A stretch of DNA of 64,000 nt from Mucor racemosus (GCA_027405735.1 JAPEHQ010000007.1:2691001-2755000), one strand, 5' to 3'; counted from the stretch's first letter, positions 24,914 to 37,961 are shown. Program-made: numbers and translations. The notes: generated by a model not told the origin, from the letters alone.

Positions 24914-27900
24914 CCTGATAACTGGTATTTATGGCTGGTTAAAAAGCCAATGCTGCGAAGCTATATTTTGAATCCGTGATTTGTTTTGGAAAAGTCTCCT
25001 TCCAAAAGTTTGAGTTGATTTCGATAATTAATTGGAGATATTCGCCTGAGAGAATTAAATTTTCAAAAAACCAAGTTTCATATCACAGTTTCTAGTATTT
25101 AAGATTGGAAGCCTGCTCCCTTTCTATAAGTAAACACTAAACAATTTTAAATTTTAGAGTGTATCTTGGACACTGCAATACGTATGAATTGGCCCCCATT
25201 ATGTTGCCTGTTCCTAAATTCATTTTATATCTCAAGAAAGACTTGAAATGCCTAAAATTTACTGCTTTTTCCTAAAAACTGGGTCTCACTTTTTATCCCT
25301 ACTCAACTCTTTTTTTTACTAAATAACACCAAGAAAAAATTATATGCCAATGTACCTGAGGTGCTCAGCTTTAATCCAAAAACAAGTATCCAAAAATATT
25401 CTATGTTTTGCAGTTGGTATTAATTTTTCAGTGCTAATGTTTCAGATTTTTTACGCGTATTTCACTGCTAAAGGATTGAAAACTTTGAGGCTTCATATCT
25501 CTAGAAAGAATTAAGCTATACTAACACTTTCTAATAATAAAACTTACTTGTTTTAAAGTGCTCTATAATATATTTTAATATAAAAAAATTCTGGGCACTT
25601 TTATTTTTTTTTCTTTTTTTTTTCGGCATTTCTATAGTAGGTTTCAAAATATTGATTAAATTGAGCAATATTTTTTTTGCATTCATGTCATCAATCTCAT
25701 TGAGCTTTCTCAGATCCAATTTAGTTTTTTTCAAAATATTGATTTTTCGTAGAGATATCCTCAAAAATGTGTACAAAAGAATAGTCTCACTTCTAGCTTC
25801 AATTTTTCCCTTTATACCCTCATCCCAAATTCTGAATTTCAAAAAAAAAATCAACAAAAATCCTGTTTTCTCTACGAAAAATGTAGCTATAAGGTTAAAT
25901 AATAGCTAGGTCAATAGATAATTTTATTGTGCATTATCCCAGGTATTTATATTAAAAATATAGTTATAAAAAGTAATGCGTATTTTCAAAAAACCTCCAA
26001 AATTTCAACCGAATTTTATGCAAAATTTAATATAAAGAACTTGCCTGAATTTTGCTTAGATGGATGCAGAATTCAAAACTCCACAGAAACTATTTAATAC
26101 GCTAGGTCTATTTATTTTGCAGTTCATAAACTATTAAACGAATTTGTTTGTTGAACCATTTTCTGGTTGATTTGAAGAATAAAATTTGAAACTCAACTAC
26201 CATAATGTTGTAACTCAGTCTTTTATATATAATCTCAATTATAATAATATTAATAAAATCAGTCTCTTTTCCTCAAACATAATATAGTCCATATTTAGAT
26301 TATTACAATAAGATGTAAGCTGTAATGCGAACTATTATTTTGGTTATCTCGACAAAAAATCCATATTTTTTGATGAAACAAAAGATGCAGAGTATATGTC
26401 AGCTGGATAACCTTGTGAATACAAAATATAAATAACTTTATTATAAAGCGAAAATTTTACAATCGATTTTAGGTCACACTTAGAGTAATGTTAGGCCGAT
26501 GTTAGGTTAATGCGCTATTCTAGTAATCTCTAGTTCTTTTGAATCTATGCAAAATTAATTGTGCAATATTCATCTTCGATATTGTGTATTATAGCTTTGA
26601 AAATATATAACATCGAAAGAATTATCGATGATTAAAAAACAGAAATTTTTGTATTCTTTGAAATTATGCGACGTGGCAAAAAACCCATTTCTTACGCGAC
26701 AAGATGAATTAATGGTAATGCTTCCAGCTAGCTACCAATATTATTATATTATTTATTGCCTGCTAGCATACATATGCAAAGCTTTGCGCAATTTATACAA
26801 AAATTGACTATACACTTATTACTACCAGTATAAAAAAAAAGCAATATCAAACTACTACAAAATAAATAATCCACCGAGGTCAAATTTACGATGGGAGTTA
26901 AATTTAAATCTATGTAGCCTGGCAGTTATGTTCACATACCGTATATGTAATAGGGAATGGTGAGGATGACAGATATCTACTAATGGACAATACTGCTCTG
27001 GTACATATGTATATACATGGTTAGGCTTGTCTCGAACCTGATTTTTCCTCCTTTTTTTTTTTTTTTTTGAATTATCCGTGCTTTATACAAATAGATAAAA
27101 TTTTTTAGATATACCAACAAAGCAACTTTTTCTTTCAAATAGGGGAATTCAACTAATATGCTGTATGAACTCATGTTACTTACGTGATGTGGAGTATGCA
27201 TGATCTAGAAAAAAAAACAATGCAATTGGAGTGAAACAACAACAAACAAATTCAATATTTTTTTAATACGCATATCACCTCCTTGATTTTAGTTCAATAA
27301 AAAAGTAATAGTTTATTTTTACTTTTCCATAATTATTCAAAATTGGCCAATTTTACAAAAAGACGAAAATGGGCCAAACTACTAGATTTCCCATTTTTTT
27401 TCTATAGATAAAGTTGATGATCTTTAAAACACACATATTTGCTACGCTTAATTTGTGGGATTCCGGTTTTATTTTACTTGGTAGCTTAAGGAGCAAGAAG
27501 GGTAACATGATTATTTTTGGTAATTCTCAAGATTGATTTCAGAGTAACAATAACAAATAATTAATAAGTTTGAAAAATGGCTTTATACATTACATGTAAT
27601 CAACCTGTTGACCATTAAACGTATTATTAGAATATAATCAACCCAACATGTTGGCCAACAAGGATGAATAATAACGACATTGATTGTATTTATTATGCAT
27701 GTAATCGGAGGTGACACAAAAAGCAATAACTTCTCCTTAATTGTACAAAAGCGTAATCGTTGCGGAAAGGTGCAATATATTTAGTAGTTTTCGCCCATTT
27801 AAAATAATAAAAGAAAATGGCGAGGTCAATTATTTTAATGTTGTGTAATATGATACACAACATCAAATAATAATATTATTCAAATAAAATATTATTTATG

Positions 27901-28396
27901 TTTGCACTGTAAAGATGCATGTAGGCATTACTGTTTTCTTTATCAAAATGAAAGTATGAGCTTTGCTTTACCCCCTGATTTTTGTTTGAAAATATGTCAA
28001 TTAATGCGCAAATAACTCTCATGTTTATTAGTCTTTTAAGCCAACAAAGCTTAAATACAATAACACCATATTGGATCAAGTAAACAATGATGTCGACTTT
28101 TTTTTCTCTTTATTCAATTGTTCTAGATGTATTATATGATATACATACATTTCATACAACAATACAATGATTACAATGTATATACACGTTCTAGAAGATT
28201 CTATATCATCCAATTACATACAATAAATATAAAGAGTTTGCCATTCCATTTCTCGTTTATTATATGTAAATCTTCAAAACAGGAGTGAAAAAAAAGAATG
28301 TTTGTTACAACACCAAAACATAGAAAATGCAAATCAGATAAGCTTGTACTAAAGTAAAATGTGTTTGTATGTTTATTAAATTATATAATGCACTAT
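24914..28396. other. Gene-free spacer
   Basis: About 3.5 kb of AT-rich DNA without a supported gene. A stretch at 25155-25240 resembles 9085-9165. A lysine-rich frame at 25531-25857 (-) is low-complexity and overlaps A/T runs. The last ~300 bp is presumably the 3' untranslated region of the MedA-like gene. Confidence 0.5.
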
Positions 28397-29363
28397 TTAA
28401 AACTTATTATTATTAACGTTACTAGTATGAAGATAAGATGCAGTAGATGAGGAAGTAGTAATTGAAGAAGACAAGGGTGTATAAGCCATTGATGAAGCAT
28501 TTTGCTGCAGCTGATGAATTGGCTCTAATGGTGTTGATGTAATATAAGAAGGAGTATATTTTCTTATAATCTTTCTTAATGCATGAGGCAAGGTTTTCCA
28601 AGAAAATACTTTAACATCTTTTTCAATATTCCTAGGCTTTGGATGAGGAAATGACATAATTAATTTAAAGAAATCTGCACATTCAGCCTTGCATTTTGAA
28701 ACTGTAAGAGGTCGAAATCCTTCCAAGTTCCTTCGAATCCTGTTCTTTTCTTCAACAGTGAATTGTATTCCAATCAGGCTTTCAAGTAAATAAATGCAAT
28801 CTACAGATGTAATAAAATAATCATTTCTTTCTCTCCAATATATACATGAAATAACAATGGGGGTGGTATTATTTCCACTGGAACCACCATGTCGATTATT
28901 AATTGCAAGTGTATTACTCTTAATATTGATTCCAGTACTTGATGGTGGTGAATTATTAGATACAGCAGCAGCGGCAGCAGCAGCTGCAGCAACAGCGGCA
29001 ACATTGTCTCTCATACGTTGTTGGTGGTACAGTTGTTGATCCATAGGCTCGAATCCGCATTCAACTAACGCCAAGTTTCCATCTGTTCCGATAGTTGTAC
29101 GACGCCAAAAATGGACAAGACGACGACCTGATTGCCATTCCGGTACAGACCAGTTAGTAATCATATCCATTAAGTCACCATTTAGTTTAAGATGTGCTTT
29201 ATTTAATGCACAACTGTTACTATTTGTAGTTGTATAGGAGGTTGTTGTTGGCGCTGATGCTCTTCTAGGAACATTGGCAGAATTTTTATAAGGTGTTGAT
29301 AAACTTTGTTGTTGTTGCTGTTGTTGCTGTTGTTGCTGTTGTTGCTGTTGTTGCTGTTGTTGC

Positions 29364-29397
<34 letters not shown>

Positions 29398-30139
29398 GGA
29401 TTCTTTGATACTGTTGTGCTTGTCTTTGATGTTCAGTCATATTATAAAGAACACTATTGCTATTGTAATTATAATTTGAATTGCTATTCATAGATTGAGT
29501 GTAATTATTCATTGCATGTGGCATAAAATTAGGTTGATTTGAATGATGTTGTTGCATCAAGTAAGGATTAGGTTGCTGTCTCTGTCGTTGTTGCATATCT
29601 GAATACATTCTGTACATGTCATGCTTTTGTGCCATTTCTATAGGATTACTAAGATGCACATGTTGCACATGTCGTTGCTGCTGCTGTTGTTGTTGTGATC
29701 TTTTACTATTGAGTAATCCTTGTTGAAGCATCATATGATTTACTGTCAATGGAAAAGGCGAACCTAACGATGTAGAATAGTTTGATTGCGTTGGTGCTTG
29801 AAGACTACTACCACCACTACTATCACTACTAGATGTAGGAGATAACCAGGAGTTAGTACGAGTAGCAGCAGCATCACCATTTGAAATGGATTCCCCGTAA
29901 TTGACAGTCAATAGTGGATTGTATGGCGCAAGTAACTTTAAGAGCTGAGAGTTTACATCTTCTGAATTGTCTTGTTGTTCTTGTTCTGATTTAACATCAT
30001 ATGTATGCTTCTTTTGCGCGCCTTTATCTGGCTCACATGATAAAGCTCTCTTACGGTGATTGTTATTTGTATTAGTTTGTTCATCTATATTAAGATAGAA
30101 AGGAAAATATATATAAGTATCCGATAACAAACATAAAGC

Positions 30140-30174
<35 letters not shown>

Positions 30175-30902
30175 TGTGTGTGTGTGTGTGTGTGTGGGGA
30201 GGGGTTGGAGAGAGAGAGAGAGAGAGAGAGAAGCAAATAGAGGTCGTTTTAAAATTACCTTCAATATATGTAAATTGACCTATATCCCAAGTATCAATAG
30301 CAAGATCTGGATCATTACGATCAAATAAACAAACAGAAATATTAACTTGATTTGAGTCAGAACGAATATATTTCAATGGAGGAACAGAAGCCGCCAAAGT
30401 AATCCAAACAGAATTACCACCACCGCCATTATTGCTATTAGCTAAAATATGTTGCTGTTGAGCTGTTTCAACCGTCATTGTACCAAATACAATTTTCATA
30501 GGAGCAGCTTCTTCATGATGCTGCAATATTATTGAAACAATACTAGAAGATTCATGTCCATCTTGAGGTCCCCACTGCATAACTTTTGGGCGCTGTAATT
30601 CCACATGTTGTTGAGGAGATGCAGAAGCAGAAGAAGATAAGTTACTTATACTATTCATATCTTGATTTTCATGATTGAATAAGCCTTGAAACAGTTCATC
30701 ATTTTCTTTATTGGAATTACTATTATCGTCAGTATCTTTCAAAAGCATGTCATAATCTAGCACATTTTGTTAAAATTAAATGGTACCAATGATAATATAT
30801 AATGAAATTACCAAATAATGAATCTGGTAAGTCAATATTCATAGGCTTTTTATCATCCACCACTGAGGCTACTGAGATAATATCTGTATCAACAATAGTC
30901 AT
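28397..30902 (-). CDS. MedA (medusa)-family developmental regulator, DUF7082, poly-Q
   Basis: Three exons (30902-30812, 30756-30259, 30084-28397) give 758 residues; the first exon encodes MTIVDTDIISVASVVDDKKP and lies outside the long open frame. The C-terminal domain (~520-700) contains SGRRLVHFWRRTTIGTDGNL, VISCIYWRERNDYFITSVD, FTVEEKNRIRRNLEGFRPLT and SFPHPKPRNIEKDVKVFSWK, blocks I know from Aspergillus MedA and relatives, which control conidiophore and sexual development and adhesion. The middle is low-complexity: about thirty consecutive Gln near residue 415, plus Asn/Ser runs and a poly-Ala tract. A nuclear regulatory role is inferred from the family. The second intron carries unstable simple repeats. 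Confidence 0.87.
30085..30258 (-). repeat. Microsatellite-rich intron of the MedA-like gene
   Basis: Within this intron lie, on the plus strand, a run of about 31 A (30141-30171), a (TG)n tract (30174-30196) and a (GA)n tract (30208-30232). Translation without splicing gives a run of Phe, which shows that this stretch is not coding. Confidence 0.85.
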
Positions 30903-31349
30903 TTTTTTTTGCTGTTGAAAAAAGTGATAAGAAAGAGGAAGAAAAAGAGGAATCGTTCAAGATGAGAAATGAGAAGAAAAAAAGTTAATTTAACAATGCC
31001 TCTGATCCCAAAAAACACCGCACTGTTTTTTTTTCATGATATTTACTATTAACAAACATTATTTCCCCTAGCTGTTAAAAAAAAGTAATATATTACATAT
31101 AAATCATCTTTTTATCTCGTGCAGTGTCTTGTCTTGTCACTTGCAAACAAACAATGTCAATTATTTTTTAATTGACATTCATATATTAAAAATTCATTTA
31201 AAGCAAAAAAAAAAAAAGAAGACAAAAATATTTACACAATAAGAAGTTTTTCTCCTTGAGATTATATACATACATTAGAAGATATGTGAAGCCTAAAACA
31301 TGTTATTATAAATTCTAGATATCTAATATGTAGACTCCAATTTCTCCTT

Positions 31350-31386
<37 letters not shown>

Positions 31387-32739
31387 CGTCTTATAAATAC
31401 AGTTGGTTTTAATGAAACTTGACCATTGAGAAAAAAAAAAAAAAGTCAATAACATTACGACATTTTACTATACTATAATGACAATGTTCTATCATTCTTA
31501 ATTGCATCTGTATCTACAGTAAATATATGAAAAAGTATCATGGCAACCAATTGTAGCTGGGTTTGATTACTTTTGGTTCCTGGTTGTTATGGCGCTGCAT
31601 TTCAATTGTATCGTTGTTTTGTTTCATTTAATCAAGTTATGCAGGATTTGAAAAGGCAGAAGCAAACTATAAAACAGAAAAAGGTCTTAATGTTCTTTTA
31701 ATAGTAAAACAAAGAGAGAAAGAGAGAAAATACGGGGTCAATGGTAATATAGTTTGAAACATTAAAGTTGGTTTGTTTAAATGTTGGAATTCTTGTAAAT
31801 TTATGCTAATGGATTAAATTATTAAATCTTGAGCAGGATCTCTTTTTTCGAATTTATTCTCTTGTATTTATATTTATAATAAGAAATACAGCATTTTCAT
31901 CTCAAATATTTCTACATGGAAAATGTTATGATTAAGTATAGATGATAATGTATATGTTGAATATTCAAATAAAGTTTAGTGTCCATGAATAATGCATTCG
32001 GAATGGGGGAAAATTCAAGTGTCATGTCTGTTTTTTTTCATTTCTTAAAACTATTTAAAGAAACGATCCTCGTTTAATTATCTCATCCATAGCTATGGTA
32101 ATGTTTCTCCTTAAACAGCAGCATAAATCATCATTTAGAATAGAAAAACGCGATTCCAATATCATGATATACGCACGATATAGCATTTATTTATAAATAC
32201 GCATATGTGTACATATTGCATTACAATAAAAGAAGAGGGAGTTTTTAATCTAAAAGATACAAAGCACATAAATTAAATCATACAGCTAATATCATAATAT
32301 AAATTCAAAACATTTTGAAACTTTTAAATGTTGTAATAATAAACCTTTTTTTGATACATTGTGCACCTTAAGAATATTTTGTGATAATAATACCCACTTT
32401 AAATATTTAGATATTACCGTGCAACACATAAAAGCGTAACATTGAATACATTTTTATAAAGACAAATGTCATTTTTACAGAATATTGGGTCTACACAATA
32501 CATAACGTGGTTCCTTTTTTTAACATGCATTATGAATTGTTGTTATAATGATAACAAATATCACGGCGCCTTTTTTCCCTTTTTTTCTCAAATAAACTTT
32601 AAACTAGCATCGTTATGTTAGTAGAGCGGCGAAAAAATCCTAAAGGCCGTGTGAGAGACGTTTAACAAAGTCAATGTTTTACACATTATTAAAAGGATGG
32701 AGGGCTTTTATACGTAAAGTTTCTTTTTATATATATATA
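30903..32739. other. Upstream region of the MedA-like gene, no gene
   Basis: Holds the long 5' region of the MedA-like gene. A poly(T) run of over 30 nt lies at about 31350-31386, and further short A/T runs occur. No supported ORF or RNA was seen before the transposon edge. Confidence 0.55.
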
Positions 32740-33176
32740 CAGTGCATCCATTCTCAAATGGAACATTTTTTGAACTTCATGGCACATTTTTCGAAAATAA
32801 AATGGAACATTCAACCAATTAAATTCAAACAAAATTTGAACTCAATTTGGAACACACTGTGAACCTCAATCTAAATACTTTTTGAAATTAAGATTGCTCG
32901 CATGTGTGAGGTTAAATTGCCCAAAAAAAGAGAGGCTTGATTGACCAAATGTATGAAGCTAATTTACCCAGCTTTCCAAAAAATAAATCAACCACTTTTT
33001 GCAAATAAGTTTACCAATTTCTGGGCTGGGGGGAGGACATGTCTGAGGGAGGAGAGAAAAAATAGTACTCCAAATATGGTAATTTTAAAAAAAGTTCAGC
33101 ATTTCACCTGGCTTCGTTTCAGCATTTCATCTGGCCTCGTTTCAGCATTTCATCTGGCTTTTTTCTTAAAAAAATT

Positions 33177-33419
33177 ATGGTTGTTATTTCTCGCGAAGAG
33201 GCAGTATGTTTATTTTATGCTGTACCATACAATCAGGAGAATGCAAATAAGTATACCAAGGTCATCGATGAAATGGAAGGTATAACCATTTGCTACTGTG
33301 AAAATCCTAAGCACACATTTCTTTGCTCGCTAAAATCAATGGATCTTAATCGATCAGAATATAAACAATATCCTGCAATTTTGCAAGCAATCAAACAACC
33401 TTTTGAAGCGATAAAATAA
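33177..33419 (+). CDS. Element ORF starting in the left inverted repeat (80 aa)
   Basis: The first 34 residues (MVVISREEAVCLFYAVPYNQ onward) lie inside the left inverted repeat and match the start of the opposite-strand gene except for one residue. The unique tail (ITICYCENPKHTFLC, ending PFEAIK) still resembles the corresponding part of the other protein (VEICFTRNSKKPRLLC), suggesting a truncated paralogue or the 5' end of an alternative gene. No splice continuation was found. Function unknown. Confidence 0.5.
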   Translation: MVVISREEAVCLFYAVPYNQENANKYTKVIDEMEGITICYCENPKHTFLCSLKSMDLNRSEYKQYPAILQAIKQPFEAIK

Positions 33420-33467
33420 TGCAAGATTTAATAAATAAAAAAATCTTTTAAATGTAGAACAAATTAA

Positions 33468-34890
33468 CTAAATCAGATTGGGAGTGGGAGGGGGCAACAT
33501 CTTCGAGCGATAGAACAAATTTTCTCTGCCATCGAATTTAAACAAAGATTTTTTTTCAATGATTTCGTCCTCGCATTCTAATATATGTACTTGATTATCA
33601 TGCACTATTGTATCTATGATAATTTTTTTTAAATTGGAGTGCTCACTAAAACCAAAGTTAGCTAATTGTTTTGCTTAGAAAGTAATATGTCACATACCGA
33701 ATAAAAAATTCCAAATCGTTCATGTTTGTAGTCAAACCCGCAGAATCAATAATCGCTAAACACGCTTTATCCACCTTTGCTAAGTCCTTTATTAAGTCTA
33801 CAAACAAAAAGTCAGTATTAAATGCAAAATTGTACTCTATAGTATTTTATATAAGATATTGAATACCTTGAGCGTCACCAGCCACGTCTGATAATTCATT
33901 CATTATATTACCCTTCTTCAAATCTCTTCTGTGCATGGGAGTCTTAGAGTTACAGCTGACTGTAACGTAAACATTTTCTACCAAAGACCTTTTTTGTAAT
34001 CCAACTATCATTGATTGAAGCGATTCGACTACATTAGCATTACCCCCCGTCGTTTTCGACTTGCGGCAATAACCTAATATACGGTATCCTTCTTGTTTTA
34101 AGTTCGTGATATATTGTTGGTATCTTTCAGGTAATTTGATAATATCTTCCAATAAAACATCTACAATGCAATAATTATTAATACTGTAATAGTGATAATA
34201 ATAAACACATTAATTGCCTTTATAGCTATCCTTTAATACGTATACGCCTCGCAGTGATGACCTTGTCGCTGAATTTTCATGTTTTCTCTTCACCTTTGCT
34301 TCCAAAAACTTCAACTTCTGTGAGGAACACCATGTAACAAATTTGCTGAAAGATTGGCCTTGAAAAATCAAACAGTAACGCTGCATCTCTGACATAATAC
34401 TATTGCTTGATAAAAATCTATATTCATATGATATGGATTTAGGGTCAATTGGTAGATACGCAATATTTATAAACTGTTTTAGTTGCTGTGAAGATTCTAT
34501 GAAAATGATAAGGTCAGTTATTGGAAGTGAAAAAATATTTTACTGTGAACAAGTACCAAGCATTATATTATAATCTGCATTAATAACTTCATTTACTTCT
34601 ATATCCGCTTCTTCATTATTATTATCTGTATTAACAACTTCATCTACTTCTCTATCCGCTTCTTCGTTATTTTCAATTGTTCCGTTTGAAGATGAATATA
34701 AGTGAATGTCGAACCAATTTGCGTAAATAATTCTTGTACATAAAAGCCTTGGTTTTTTAGAATTCCTTGTAAAACATATTTCTACATCTTCCATTTCATC
34801 GATGACCTTGGTATACTTATTTACATTCTCCTGATTGTATGGCACAGCATAAAATAAACATACTGCCTCTTCGCGAGAAATAACAACCAT
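33468..34890 (-). CDS. Element-encoded protein with a serine-recombinase-like signature, unknown function
   Basis: Five exons phase together (34890-34557, 34496-34218, 34160-33867, 33797-33698, 33645-33468) into 394 residues. The second intron would use a GC donor (AAG|GCAATT). Residues 1-34 come from the inverted repeat. Residues 73-107 are an acidic tandem duplication (NNEEADREVDEVVNTD, then NNEEADIEVNEVINAD). Residues 230-275 read GYRILGYCRKSKTT...SLQSMIVGLQKRSLVENVYV, and 319-335 read IDSAGLTTNMNDLEFFI. This layout recalls serine recombinases: YxRxS (235-239), a SLxxQ-like helix, then a DRLxRNxxDL-like block; here the second block lacks both Arg. The homology is weak inference. It could equally be a captured host gene or a lineage-specific family. 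Confidence 0.6.
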
Positions 34891-35471
34891 AATTTTTTTA
34901 AGAAAAAAGCCAGATGAAATGCTGAAACGAGGCCAGATGAAATGCTGAAACGAAGCCAGGTGAAATGCTGAACTTTTTTTAAAATTACCATATTTGGAGT
35001 ACTATTTTTTCTCTCCTCCCTCAGACATGTCCTCCCCCCAGCCCAGAAATTGGTAAACTTATTTGCAAAAAGTGGTTGATTTATTTTTTGGAAAGCTGGG
35101 TAAATTAGCTTCATACATTTGGTCAATCAAGCCTCTCTTTTTTTGGGCAATTTAACCTCACACATGCGAGCAATCTTAATTTCAAAAAGTATTTAGATTG
35201 AGGTTCACAGTGTGTTCCAAATTGAGTTCAAATTTTGTTTGAATTTAATTGGTTGAATGTTCCATTTTATTTTCGAAAAATGTGCCATGAAGTTCAAAAA
35301 ATGTTCCATTTGAGAATGGATGCACTGTATTTTATAATAAAAATCAAATAGATTTTGTATGAAGCTTAATTTTGTGTGTGTGAGAGAGTGCGTATGTGTA
35401 TAAAAAAGGGAATTTATAAACGGTATCATAAAGAAAAAAGAAGACATAAAATATACGGTTGGTTTACAAGC

Positions 35472-37875
35472 TTACATAAAATTATTGAAATTAATGTGAC
35501 CCATCAAGTCTATTTTGGTGTTGCTGTGGAGGTTATTGGTATCATGATTATCACTGTTATCGTTATTATTGTTATTGCTATTAGTATTGCTATGCACAAT
35601 CAATGGTGTATTAGATGAAGATGTTGATGAGGGTAACGCTGACTTTAATTTTGTACTGTCTGTTGCTGTGGTTGTGGTTGATTGATTTGTGTTACTGCCG
35701 GCAGTAACCATCCCATTATTACTATTGCTATTAGATGGTTCTATGCCAGTTGATAATGAATCACGATGATGTGTTTGATATGGTAACCAATTATTAGAAG
35801 ATGTTGATGGTGTTGATGGTGAAGATAAAATTTCACTTTTAATTACAATCATCTTATTATTATTAGAATTATCTATATTATTGTTGTTGTTTGTATTGCC
35901 CGTTGATGGGGAAGAAGAAGTAGAGTTTTCATGGAAGTAAAAATTGTTTGGCCTTGGTGTTGTCAATATTGCACAATTATTGGTATTGGGTTTGTTGATG
36001 TTTTGCATTTGATACATTGAACGATGATTGGCTGTTACAAGACGAGGTGTATTTACTGGCGAATTTTGATTTATTTGTCGTTGCTGCTGTTGGATGTTAT
36101 AGTTTGCATTATTGAATGGCGAAGGCGAGGTTGAAGACGAGTTGGGTATAGTTGTACACACCGTGCTCATGTAACCACCTGCCGCTGGTTGTTGGATTGT
36201 ACCATGTTTCACAGAGTACTTCGTAATACCAAGTGCACCTTCTAATTGTTGAATACGTATTTGTTGTTCATCGATTTGAATCTGAGCAGTGCTTAACTGT
36301 TCTTTAAAATAAGCATGCATCTTTTCATAGTGTTGTTTCATGTGATATAACTGTAATCGGAGTTCCTGATCGCGCATCAAGGGTTGATGGAGCTGCTGTT
36401 GGTGTTGTTGCTGCTCAAAATGATGATGATGTTGCTGCTGATGCTGCATATCAACAACTAAGCCATTATCTATTATTTTGTCATCGGCATTATCCGATGG
36501 AAGATCATCTTGCTGCAAAAGAGTAGCAGTGTTATTATTATTGTGTGCCAATGGCGGAGTGGCCATGGAATGATAATCATTGGCTGTTGCCATGCTAATA
36601 TTTGTATCTACTACCAAAGGCATTGTATGATTTACTAATCTAGGTGAATTTATCGATATTGCAGTTGTCGTTGTTGTTGTCATGGTAACCGGCTCTGAAA
36701 AATCCAGTTGTAATTGAGATGATGTTGGATTATAATCGATAGGTTGCATGGATTGAGTTACGGACGAGGCCGAAGAAGAACGACGACCATCACGTTGATC
36801 GTTATTTACTAATAAAATCATATTTTCTTGATTTTCTTCATCAATTTCAGATTCATCAGCTGAACCCAAGTTCAAAATAGTTTTAGGATCTTCATCACTG
36901 GAAGGTTTAGTTTTCCTTTTCCTTGAATAACGAGTTGCTTTTCTTCGAATTAAATGAAATAAATCACGACGACCTGGCCTAAAGCATGGGTGATACCACC
37001 GACAAGATTCCTTATCTTTTGTATCTTTAGACTTTCTTGCATCTGTATCTCTTTGGAAACCATAGATCTTTTTTATATGAATAAAGTGTTAAATTGTTTA
37101 TAAGTTTAATTGCTTCAAAAGCTTACATTAAGTTGGCGTACAAAGGATGGAAATTTACAATGCTTGAAAAGACGCGGCAAAACAAATTCGGTGAATTCTA
37201 AAACATTGTTAAACACTGCTTTCTTTCTAGTTTTATTTTAACATGTATAAATTACCTGGTATACAATCTATAATAAACATATCTTTTCCATCATGTTGGC
37301 ACCATCTTGCATATTTTTGATTGCTATCTGCAGACTGAAGACATCTAAGATCGAATAGGTTAAAAATCAAATCATAATATTATGAAAAAAAAAATAAAAA
37401 AAAAAGGGGAGATGAAAGAAAAAAAGGGGTAAAAAATTAAAAAAAAAAAAAAGAATTGTACATACTGATAAAGCTTCGACACAAAACCAGCAATACCACG
37501 TTCTGAATGAGGTGTTTGTTGTTGTATTTGATGGTGTTGAATAGGTTGATTTTGCTGATAATCACTGTTTGAAAGAGAGGAATGGTGATGATGACGGTGA
37601 TGATGAAGTTGAGGCTGATTCCATGGGTCATGAATTGAGTGAGGTGGGCGAGTACTCAACAAAATCATGGAAGAACGTGAATCGTCTTCTTCTGCATTTG
37701 AGGAATTACCATCAAACATGATTGAAGAAATATCAGATCTTTCATTAAACATTGGATACGTTCTATAATTGGTATTTTGATTAGCTACATTAGAAGATTG
37801 ATCCTGCTGTTGTGGATGATGTCTAAAATGATTTGTGGAGTCTGTATATTGGGATTGATGTAGTGGATAATCCAT
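35472..37875 (-). CDS. HSF-type DNA-binding transcription factor
   Basis: Four exons (37875-37466, 37344-37256, 37197-37127, 37067-35472) give 721 residues. The heat-shock-factor winged-helix domain (~130-235) is spread over all four: GFVSKLYQCLQ, RWCQHDGKDMFIIDC, EFTEFVLPRLFKHCKFPSFV, RQLNIYGFQRDTDA, and CRWYHPCFRPGRRDLFHLIR with a basic RRKATRYSRKRKTK tail that may be a nuclear signal. The N-terminal ~125 residues are His/Gln-rich. A coiled-coil stretch follows further on (RDQELRLQLYHMKQHYEKM...QQIRIQQLEGALG), which could mediate oligomerisation. The C-terminal half is Asn/Ser/Thr low complexity. The middle of the domain carries an insertion (DARKSKDTKDKES) and departs from Hsf1, so it may be an Sfl1- or Skn7-like relative; no response-regulator domain is present. 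Confidence 0.9.
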
Positions 37876-37961
37876 TATTATTTGTTATACACACACACAC
37901 AAAGAAGGGGGGGGGAGTCAAAGGGTTGGGGGATTAGAAAGATTAAATCGAGAAAAAAAAA

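Larger units (their letters stand above)
32740..35327. mobile_element. TA-flanked transposon with 540-bp terminal inverted repeats
   Basis: The element begins CAGTGCATCCATTCTCAAAT and ends with the exact reverse complement, bounded by TA on both sides (32738-32739 and 35328-35329). The inverted repeats are 32740-33279 and 34788-35327, equal in length with only two differences noticed, so insertion or homogenisation is recent. Each repeat contains three tandem ~23-bp units (CAGCATTTCATCTGGC...). ORFs start symmetrically 437 bp from each edge, one per strand. No DDE transposase was found inside. TA duplication and CAGTG ends suggest mobilisation by a Tc1/mariner/pogo-type enzyme, either in trans or by the encoded protein; this is inference. 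It sits between the MedA-like and HSF genes. Confidence 0.87.

Noticed and set aside
25531..25857. Lysine-rich 108-codon minus frame and overlapping plus frame
   Set aside because: Low-complexity translation of A/T runs on both strands, without start context or splice signals.
29293..29493. Poly-Val frame opposite the MedA-like gene
   Set aside because: Antisense of the CAG/CAA poly-Gln tract.
30085..30258. Poly-Phe and Leu/Ser stretch inside the long MedA-like frame
   Set aside because: It is an intron with GTAATT donor and ATAG acceptor; splicing restores a continuous domain and removes the simple repeats.
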